Source: Thermoplasmata archaeon
GTDB lineage: Archaea > Thermoplasmatota > Thermoplasmata > Lutacidiplasmatales > UBA184
DNA: 64,000 nucleotides
NCBI GenBank assembly: GCA_030038095.1
Contig: JASHPK010000042.1
Coordinates: forward strand, 1 to 64,000
Direction: 5' to 3'
The notes under the pieces were generated by a model. That model made no database searches. It was not told the origin of the DNA and saw only the letters and a list, made by a program, of their open reading frames with translations. The translations under genes and the position numbers were made by a program. This document shows, piece by piece, positions 28,001-34,163 of the stretch. The number at the start of each line of letters is the position of its first letter. Positions within the stretch are counted from its first letter, which is position 1.

Positions 28001-28413
28001 CCTACGCGGTCGAGGTGACCGCGACCGGCTACGCACCGTACTACAACAACGTCACGGTCGTCCCGGCGATCGGGACGGCGATCGCGGTCCACCTGACGCA
28101 GGTCGGGAGCACGTCGTCGCCCGGTTCGACCCGGTCGAACAGCTCGACGACCACGACCTCCTCGAGCGGCCTCACGGACGCGCAGTTCTACGCGGTGATC
28201 GGCGGCCTCCTCGCGGTGGCGGTCGCCATCGTCCTCGCGGCGCTCCTCCTGCGCCGCCGGGGGTCGCCGCCGCCTCCGGAGCCCCCCGCCTACGAGCCGG
28301 CGGCCCCGGCGGAGTACGCGGGGCCCCAGCAGCGGGTCGATCCCACGCCCGGCAGCCCCGACGTGTACTACGAAGGACCCCCGGTGGACGGCCCGCCGCC
28401 CCCGGGCGCGTGA
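25042..28413 (+). CDS. Thermopsin-family protein (peptidase A5-like) with C-terminal ETGLP-type modules, C-terminal TM and Pro-rich tail
   Basis: ITTIAPAPMGLGDYGVRNTTGTPQPYVIDSTSWEGTISL and DTFGVQLNAVLSNVTVAG..DFWIQDVLFF resemble thermopsin. TTAA box at 25014, 28 nt before the ATG. C-terminal TM AVIGGLLAVAVAIVLAALLLRRRG. Confidence 0.82.
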   Translation: MSRLVVVAVVLSAVVLAGSLAVLPGAHAAPRAAPGTPAAHATAVPEPKIAPAPPSSSLAASSAARESLGRSILSDLEGSGVPARAIYLPDFAGGGVLHGNVVSPITTIAPAPMGLGDYGVRNTTGTPQPYVIDSTSWEGTISLNSGDFFYIDNDGPDTFGVQLNAVLSNVTVAGNASNDFWIQDVLFFTPSTDSIQMLDNVWNLSTPSTAEPASTFFEYNGTPVDGHYYYDFGPAFTTSFPFTAHLYENASLTNISGRSYSTVRFGYDIVSGTGATIGHGVFDTVLFASDVNAVPGVHLPQFQVNGGRLTPTNFLLYDTELMIGGPGGGSTTQVYSLNGSMQIAYYNRSTGHYSFDPSAWSAGADTGETSQGVAVSYLTPGTGLLGAGPSFIEPLWNATPGGNQGQLELTGSVAPDNAFLFLSQGGTFNATSAAWAPFLPGGRYTFYLPPGDYSGEALLSNHDTRDVFYSGGAGTTDSVAISLPYDLTVGVDTPLFAWNNAELANLSFAGDGTANSPYLLYDNEYTTLDPLFGELNDYLFPVFPGVLISGTTAYFDLDHAPPLTVLYPSIYDARLFVNGLPDTNQLQIELYDTSHGSITDSSDIGGWICGCQFNFPTVYYPDGEIVLWGATDTLVAANIFDDQGVGIVLMQGSDNVVWGNEFLNGLLAPATFPAQFGIWEFESGDLIYNNAFDTSVTAYSPSYNLYNGNNQTNVNSWNLSGWQPSSAVNVVNGFNLSGSLLGLPAVCGNWWWDYSPGMSLPYNEPYDGGAPFIFTGGDYCPSGPNGTIGYLVSFSETGLPGGTWTVTLAGVSGTAAAGSPITFAMPNGTWSYSVAAVGGLTVSPAAGTVTVHGRSVSTAIAFAQPISSVTPTSYLTTVAESGLAPGVTWSITINATRYSANGTTVALTLTNGSYAYTVAAVTDYSLLSPASGAITVDGAPATLDLKFTPDPGWLNATVAPATASVWVDAVSVPLTSGAFSLEEMPGTYAVEVTATGYAPYYNNVTVVPAIGTAIAVHLTQVGSTSSPGSTRSNSSTTTTSSSGLTDAQFYAVIGGLLAVAVAIVLAALLLRRRGSPPPPEPPAYEPAAPAEYAGPQQRVDPTPGSPDVYYEGPPVDGPPPPGA

Positions 28414-28454
28414 TCCGAGCGAGGAAGGCCGGCGCGAGGGACCGGGGCCTCAGG

Positions 28455-28561
28455 TCCCGGCTGCCTGACTCGAACAGGCGACCTGAGGATCTCCACGGGG
28501 GCCGCCGGAGGCCCGGCAGTCTCGCCTACAGTCCCCCGCTCTACCACTGAGCTAAGCCGGG
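28455..28561 (-). tRNA. tRNA-Tyr (GTA) with 35-nt intron after position 37
   Basis: Minus strand: CCCGGCT-TA-GCTCAGTGGTAGAGC-G-GGGGA-CTGTAG[intron 28525..28491]ATCCTC-AGGTC-GCCTG-TTCGAGT-CAGGC-AGCCGGG-A. Acceptor, D, anticodon and T stems all pair. C1-G72 and discriminator A fit archaeal tRNA-Tyr. Confidence 0.93.
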
Positions 28562-28586
28562 ACGGGAGCGCGGAGCGGTCCTCCGC

Positions 28587-29240
28587 CTATAAAACCTGCC
28601 CCCGGGAACCCTCGGCGACGGCCGCGCGCACGCGCGCGGCGACCTCGTCGGGGGACCCGCTCGCGTCGATCGGCCGGAGTCGTCCCGCGCCGCGGTAATG
28701 GTCGAGGAGCGGGGCCGTCTGCTCCGCGTACACCTTAAGGCGCGTCGCGACCGCCTCCGGGCGGTCGTCCGGCCGCTGGACGAGCTCGGCGCCGTCCTTG
28801 TCGCACCGACCGGCCGCGCGCGGGGGCTGGCTCACGAGGTTGTAGGTCGACTGGCACTTCGGGCACCAGCGGCGGCTCGACAGGCGCTCGATGAGCGTCG
28901 CGGAGGGCAGGTCGAACGAGACCACCACGTCGACCACCGTGAGACGGGCGAGCGCTTCCGCCTGCGCGAGGTTGCGGGGGAACCCGTCCAGGAGGAACCC
29001 GGCCTGCGCGTCCGGCGCGCCGAGGCGGTCCTTCAGGATCCGCAGGACCAGATCGTCCGGGACGAGCCGTCCCGCCCGCATGTGGCCGTCCGCCTCCCGG
29101 CCGAGCGGCGTCCGGGCGGCGACCGCGGACCGCAACAGGTCCCCGGTCGACAGATGCGGGACGCCGAGCTCCCGGGAGAGCCGGGCCGCCTGCGTCCCCT
29201 TCCCCACCCCCGGGGGGCCGAGGAAGACGATCCGCCGCAT
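28587..29240 (-). CDS. adk: Adenylate kinase
   Basis: MRRIVFLGPPGVGKGTQAARLSRELGVPHLSTGDLLRSAVA..; Cys4-like LID CPKCQ...CDKDG; LLDGFPRNLAQAEAL. Confidence 0.95.
   Translation of the reverse strand: MRRIVFLGPPGVGKGTQAARLSRELGVPHLSTGDLLRSAVAARTPLGREADGHMRAGRLVPDDLVLRILKDRLGAPDAQAGFLLDGFPRNLAQAEALARLTVVDVVVSFDLPSATLIERLSSRRWCPKCQSTYNLVSQPPRAAGRCDKDGAELVQRPDDRPEAVATRLKVYAEQTAPLLDHYRGAGRLRPIDASGSPDEVAARVRAAVAEGSRGQVL
28588..28594 (-). promoter_or_regulatory. TATA box for tRNA-Tyr, overlapping the adk stop codon
   Basis: TTTTATA on the minus strand, 27 nt upstream of tRNA position 1 (28561). Confidence 0.75.
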
Positions 29241-29284
29241 GCGGGGCCCCTGACGGCCGAGCTAATTGGCTTTGCTCCGCGGGC

Positions 29285-29995
29285 CTAGACCTCGACCCGG
29301 CTCCCGTCGAACGGCCGGCCGAGGATCGCGGCCTCGAGGTTCTCCAAGTCCCTGCCCTGCACCACCGCGAGGGCGATCCCAGAGCGCGAGAGGGAGTCGG
29401 CCCCGAGGCGGTCGAACAGGAAGCTCTGGCCTGCCGTACCATCCGTCTCGGAGCTGACGAGGGCGCGGAACTCGGGCCAGGAGAGCCGCGCGATGCGACG
29501 GGCTCCCGGGAACTTCCGCGGGTCGCGGTCGTACACCCCGCTGACGTTGGTCGCGTTCACGAGCCGCGCCGCGCGCAGCCGGACGGCGAGCAAGGCCGCG
29601 ACCCCGTCGGTCGTGTGACCCGGCTCGGTCCCGCCGAGCACGATCGGCGAGGCCCGGTGCACGAGCTCCGCGGCCGCCCGGACCGTGGTCGGGGGATCGG
29701 CGGGGGTGGGCGGACCGACGCAGGCCGCGAGGAGGCGCGCGTGCAGGCGCGTGACCTCGATGCCGACCTCGTCGAGCTCGAACTCCGTGAGGCCGAGGTC
29801 CCGCCCGATCGTGATGTAGTCCCGGGCGGTCCGGCCTCCGCCCACGGTGACCACGAGGGGAAGGGCCCGCCCGAGGCGCTTCAAGAGCCCCGCGAGGCGC
29901 ACGAGGTACTCCCGGTCTCCCTCACCGGTGAGGAACACCGATCCCCCGATCGACACGACGACGGGGGCGCTCGTCCGAGGGGAACGCGGCGGCAT
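29285..29995 (-). CDS. pyrH: UMP kinase (archaeal PyrH-type, amino acid kinase family)
   Basis: VVVSIGGSVFLTGEGDREYLVRLAGLL...VVTVGGGRTARDYITIGRDLGLTEFELDEVGIEVTRLHARLL; TEPGHTTDGVAALLAVRLRAARLVNATNVSGVYDRDPRKFPGA. Confidence 0.9.
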   Translation of the reverse strand: MPPRSPRTSAPVVVSIGGSVFLTGEGDREYLVRLAGLLKRLGRALPLVVTVGGGRTARDYITIGRDLGLTEFELDEVGIEVTRLHARLLAACVGPPTPADPPTTVRAAAELVHRASPIVLGGTEPGHTTDGVAALLAVRLRAARLVNATNVSGVYDRDPRKFPGARRIARLSWPEFRALVSSETDGTAGQSFLFDRLGADSLSRSGIALAVVQGRDLENLEAAILGRPFDGSRVEV

Positions 29996-30081
29996 CGGCC
30001 CGGGGAGGCTCGGGCCGTCTTAAGCGGTGTCGGCGGGGGAGGGAGGGTCGGATTGAAGAGGCCGCGGCCCTCGGGGCTATC

Positions 30082-30792
30082 GTGGCCGACCCGTGGGCGG
30101 GGGCGAAGGCGGCGGCGGCGCGCCACGCGGTCGCGACCCGCGTGCGCCCGGGCCTCAAGATCGCCCTCGGGACCGGCTCGACCGCGGCGTGCGCGGTCCG
30201 CGCGATCGCGGAGCGGTTCCCCGGCGAGCCCTTCGACTGCGTCTCGAGCTCACTCGCCACGGAGGAGCTCGCCCGCTCGCTCGGCCTCGCGGTGCGCGAG
30301 CTCGGGGCCGACGATCGGTTCGACCTGATGCTTGACGGGGCGGACGAGGTCTCCCCCGCCCTCGACCTCACGAAGGGCGGCGGGGGCGCCCTCTTCCGCG
30401 AGAAGTTCCTCGCGCGGCTCTCCCGCGAGACCGTGATCCTCGTCGACCCTTCGAAGCTCGTGAAGGCCCTCGGGGAGCGCGCGCCGATCCCCGTCGAGGT
30501 CGTGCCGTTCGCCCGCCCGGTGCTCGTCCGGGAGCTCCGCGGCCTCGACTACGAGGTCCGCCTGCGGCTCAACCCGGGAGGCCAGCCATTCCGCACGGAC
30601 AACGGCAACGAGCTCCTTGACCTCTCCCCGAAGCGCCCCCTTCCGGACCCGAAGGCGACGGACCGCGACCTCCACGCGCTCCCCGGGGTCGTGGAGACCG
30701 GCCTCTTCCCGGGCCTCGCGAGCCGGGTCGTCATCGGCGAAAACGACGGCCGGGTCGCCGAGCGCCTTCCCTCCGGCGGTGCGCGCGCCTAG
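30082..30792 (+). CDS. rpiA: Ribose-5-phosphate isomerase A
   Basis: GLKIALGTGSTAACAVRAIAE; DLMLDGADEVSPALDLTKGGGGALFREKFLA; PIPVEVVPFARP; RTDNGNELLDL. Confidence 0.94.
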   Translation: MADPWAGAKAAAARHAVATRVRPGLKIALGTGSTAACAVRAIAERFPGEPFDCVSSSLATEELARSLGLAVRELGADDRFDLMLDGADEVSPALDLTKGGGGALFREKFLARLSRETVILVDPSKLVKALGERAPIPVEVVPFARPVLVRELRGLDYEVRLRLNPGGQPFRTDNGNELLDLSPKRPLPDPKATDRDLHALPGVVETGLFPGLASRVVIGENDGRVAERLPSGGARA

Positions 30793-30877
30793 GCCGGTCG
30801 GCCCCCCATCGTCGCGCTTATCCGTCCCGAGCGGTGCGGTCGTCACCGCCGGCGACACGGCGGGGCGGAAGAGAGCG

Positions 30878-31660
30878 ATGCAGGGCAAGTACGTGACGAC
30901 CCGCGTGGACGACCACGTCGGGTACATCGAGATCGACAAGCCGAAGGCGAACACCTACGACCTCGACATGATGCGGGGGTTCGACGCGGCGCTCGAGGAG
31001 TTCCGGTTCAACGATGACGTCCGCGTGATCGTCCTAGCGAGCCGCGTCCCCGGCTTCTTCAGTGCCGGCGCCGACATCGAGATGCTGAAACGGAGCCAGC
31101 CGGACTTCAAGGCGATGTTCTGCCTCCACTGCCAGGAGACCCTCGACAAGTTCGCGAAGACCCCGAAGGTCGTGATCGCCGCGATCCACGGCCACTGCGT
31201 CGGCGGCGGGCTCGAGATCGCGCTCTCCACGGACCTCCGCATGATGGCGAGGGACTCCGGCCGGATCGGGCTTCCCGAGGTGACCCTCGGCGTGCTTCCC
31301 GGGACGGGCGGCACCCAGCGCCTCCCGCGTCTCATCGGCGCTTCGCGGGCGCTCGACATGATGATCACGGGGAAGCTCCTCACCCCCGACGAGGCGCTCG
31401 CGATTGGCCTCGTGAACTACGTCTACCCGAAGGAGACGTTCGCGAAGGACGTCCAGGCGTACGCGGCGGCCCTGGCCCACGGTCCGTCCCGGGCGGTGAG
31501 CCTGATCAAGCGGAGCGTGATCGAGGGGATCGAGATGCCGCTCACGGCCGGCCTCGCGCTCGAGCGCGAGCTCCAGAACCGGCTCTTCATCACCGAGGAC
31601 GCGAAGGAGGGGCTGACCGCCTTCGTCGAAAAGCGAAAGCCCACCTTTAAGGGACATTAG
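30878..31660 (+). CDS. Enoyl-CoA hydratase/isomerase (crotonase superfamily)
   Basis: ATG at 30878; [65 protein letters not shown]. Confidence 0.93.
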   Translation: MQGKYVTTRVDDHVGYIEIDKPKANTYDLDMMRGFDAALEEFRFNDDVRVIVLASRVPGFFSAGADIEMLKRSQPDFKAMFCLHCQETLDKFAKTPKVVIAAIHGHCVGGGLEIALSTDLRMMARDSGRIGLPEVTLGVLPGTGGTQRLPRLIGASRALDMMITGKLLTPDEALAIGLVNYVYPKETFAKDVQAYAAALAHGPSRAVSLIKRSVIEGIEMPLTAGLALERELQNRLFITEDAKEGLTAFVEKRKPTFKGH

Positions 31661-31682
31661 GTTCTAGGAAGGGAGGATACCG

Positions 31683-32531
31683 ATGACCGGCCGACCCCCC
31701 GCCCCGAGCGAGCCCGCTCGACCCCGCACCCGCGCCGGCGCATCGAGCCTGAAGGACGGCGGCACGATCGAGCCGGTCCGCGAGATCCTCTGGGGTTCCA
31801 GCGCGGGGGTCCGCAAGTACGAGACGGCGGAGGAGGTCCCCTCTGACATGCGCCAGCTGGTCGTGAAGCTCCTCGTCGTCCAGGCGGACACCGAGTTCGC
31901 CTCGATCCAGCAGCACCGCCCCTGGCTCGACCGCGCCCCGACCCTCGAGGACCGCTGGATCGAGTCGCGGATCATCGCCGACGAGGCCCGCCACGGCCTG
32001 CAGGCGTGCCGCATCCTCCGCGACTTCGGCGAGGAGGGCCAGCGGTTCATCGACGAGCTCCTGGCGAAGAAGGAGGGCGAGCACAAGCTGGACGCCTTCA
32101 ACATGAAGTTCGACGCCTGGAGCGATGTCGGCGCGTTCACCTGCTTCGTCGACCGCGTCGGCGTCTACCAGCTGCGGGCGTTCCAGGAGTGCTCCTACGG
32201 CCCCCTCGCCCGCGCGATGCCGCTCATGCTGAGCGAGGAGCAGCTGCACCTCAACTTCGGGGCGAGCGTGCTGCGCCGGATGGTGCAGGACGGCTCGAAG
32301 TACTACGGATCGAAGGAGGAGGCGCAGGCCTCGATCCAGAAGTGGTACCCGCGCGCTCTCGACATGTTCGGCCACTCGAATTCCGACACGAGCCGCCGCG
32401 CGATCGAGTACGGTCTCAAGCGGTGGACGAACGAGGAGGCCCGGGCCCGATACATCGAGGAGGTCTCGGGACTCGTCCAGTCGATCGGACTGACCCTGCC
32501 GGCGCCCGAGTTCGACCGCCACGTCCTGTAG
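31683..32531 (+). CDS. Phenylacetic acid catabolic protein-like diiron oxygenase (PaaA/BoxB-like, ferritin-like fold)
   Basis: Two ExxH-type diiron motifs: ...ESRIIADEARHGLQACRIL... and ...PLMLSEEQLHLNFGASVLRRM. RBS-like GGAGG just upstream of the ATG. Confidence 0.8.
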   Translation: MTGRPPAPSEPARPRTRAGASSLKDGGTIEPVREILWGSSAGVRKYETAEEVPSDMRQLVVKLLVVQADTEFASIQQHRPWLDRAPTLEDRWIESRIIADEARHGLQACRILRDFGEEGQRFIDELLAKKEGEHKLDAFNMKFDAWSDVGAFTCFVDRVGVYQLRAFQECSYGPLARAMPLMLSEEQLHLNFGASVLRRMVQDGSKYYGSKEEAQASIQKWYPRALDMFGHSNSDTSRRAIEYGLKRWTNEEARARYIEEVSGLVQSIGLTLPAPEFDRHVL

Positions 32532-32547
32532 CGGGATCTCGCCCGAT

Positions 32548-33591
32548 CTATCGGGCCCGACGGGCCGGACGCGATCGGCGGCGCGGGGCCAGGCGGCGGC
32601 CCCCCGGCCCCGGGTGGAGCGCGAGGGTCGATCGGACTCCCGGAAGGCGAGCGAGCCTCCGGCGCACCCCGGCGAGGTCCTGGGCGAGGGTGAATACGTG
32701 CATGTGGGCACCCGCGTCGTGGGTGTACGCCGCGACCGGGCGGCCGGCCTCCCGGTTCAGCGAGCGCACCTCCCCCAGGATGGCGCGCGAGGTCGGGGTG
32801 AGGTAGTCGAGCGTCGGCCGGGTCGTCTCGCAGACCGAACGGAAGCTGTCGCACTCCTCCATAACGAGCGGGAACAACGCGGCGGAGTCCCGGGCCGCGA
32901 TGGCCCGGCGGATCCGCTCAAGGCGCCGCGGGAGCCCGCGGAGGCGCGCGGCATATTCCGGGCTGGTCCGGACGGTCAGCTGCATCGCGTCCATCGAGCG
33001 GACCTCCTTCACGGGCGCCCCTTCCACGAGGAGCACGAGGTCGACGAGCGCGGGCCAGTGCCCCGGCCCAAAGAGGGTCCGGGCGAAGCAGTCGCTCCCG
33101 TCGGCGCGCACGCCCGCCCGCCACTCGACGAAGCCGCCGAAGATCGACCGGCAGGCGCTCCCGGATCCGGACCGCGCGAGCTCGGAGACCTCCCGGTCGG
33201 AGAGCGTGAGGCCGGCGGCGAGGGACGAGGCGCCCGCGAGCGCGGCGAACCCGCTCGCGCTCGAGGCGAGACCGCTCGCCATCGGGAAGTTGTTGTCCGA
33301 GCGGACCTCGGCGTACCGGTCGGATCGCGCGAGAGCCCGAACGCGGTCGAGCAGGGCGACGACCCCCGCCCGGGGTCCCCCGGTCGCCTCGGCGCCGTTC
33401 AGGACCACCCGGTCGCTCGTGAGGTCGTCCGAGAAGCGCACGGTCGTCCGGCTCCGGAGGCGGTCGAGGGTGACGGAGAGGGAGGAGTTGTACGGGATCC
33501 CGAGGTCCGGGTCCCGGACCCCCCAGTACTTCACGAGCGCGATGTTCGGCGCCGCCTCGTACGTGACCGTCGCGCGCGGGGGTCGGGCCAT
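32548..33591 (-). CDS. GHMP-family diphosphomevalonate decarboxylase-like protein (mevalonate pathway)
   Basis: TYEAAPNIALVKYWGVRDPDLGIPYNSSLSVTLDRLRSRTTV; SDNNFPMASGLASSASGFAALAGA; RSGSGSACRSIFGGFVEW; THDAGAHMHVF. Confidence 0.88.
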   Translation of the reverse strand: MARPPRATVTYEAAPNIALVKYWGVRDPDLGIPYNSSLSVTLDRLRSRTTVRFSDDLTSDRVVLNGAEATGGPRAGVVALLDRVRALARSDRYAEVRSDNNFPMASGLASSASGFAALAGASSLAAGLTLSDREVSELARSGSGSACRSIFGGFVEWRAGVRADGSDCFARTLFGPGHWPALVDLVLLVEGAPVKEVRSMDAMQLTVRTSPEYAARLRGLPRRLERIRRAIAARDSAALFPLVMEECDSFRSVCETTRPTLDYLTPTSRAILGEVRSLNREAGRPVAAYTHDAGAHMHVFTLAQDLAGVRRRLARLPGVRSTLALHPGPGGRRLAPRRRSRPARRAR

Positions 33592-33653
33592 GCGCTCCTC
33601 GCCGACCCGGAGCCGCGAAGTACTTATCGGGCGCGGCCGCTAGGCCCCCGGTC

Positions 33654-34163
33654 GTGCGACGAGCGTCCGACGCGTCCGAGCCTCGCCCGGTCGCCCCGAT
33701 GCCCGACCTCATCGCCGCGGCGCGCCGGGGCGGTTTCCATCAGGTCGCCGGCTTCCAGATCGATCCCGCCCATAGCGGCCGGGGCCACTGCACGGTGACC
33801 GGCCGGGTGGAGCACCGGCACCTCAACATCAACGGGGTCGTCCATGGCGGGGTCTACGCCACGATCCTGGACACGGCGATGGGTGCCTCGGTCGTGACGC
33901 TGCTCGGCCCCGGCGAGACGACGGCCACGACGAGCCTCTACGTGGAGTACCTGCGGGCGGCCCGCGAGGGGGACCACCTCACCGCCCGCGGCGCCGTGCT
34001 GCGTCGGGGGCGTCACATCGCGTTCGTCGAGGGGAACCTGTACGGCGCGGACGACCGGCGCCTGGCTCAGGCCCGGGGCACGTGGTACATCTGGTCGTCC
34101 GAGCCCGAGACCCCCTCCACCGTCCGGCGGCGCGGGAAGCGTTCGGGCGTCAAGCGGCGCTGA
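33654..34163 (+). CDS. PaaI-type hotdog-fold thioesterase
   Basis: HLNINGVVHGGVYATILDTAMGASVVTLL...TTSLYVEYLRAAREGDHLTARGAVLRRGRHIAFVEGNLY. Start GTG 33654 (TTAT box at 33624) or ATG 33699. Confidence 0.85.
   Translation: MRRASDASEPRPVAPMPDLIAAARRGGFHQVAGFQIDPAHSGRGHCTVTGRVEHRHLNINGVVHGGVYATILDTAMGASVVTLLGPGETTATTSLYVEYLRAAREGDHLTARGAVLRRGRHIAFVEGNLYGADDRRLAQARGTWYIWSSEPETPSTVRRRGKRSGVKRR

Noticed and set aside
19971-28092. Large minus-strand ORFs 19971-23504 and 24661-28092
   Set aside because: Same compositional artefact opposite the 20241 and 25042 surface genes.
28491-28525. Long variable arm (class II tRNA) instead of an intron
   Set aside because: The extra sequence lies in the anticodon loop between positions 37 and 38; the variable loop (AGGTC) is a normal 5 nt.
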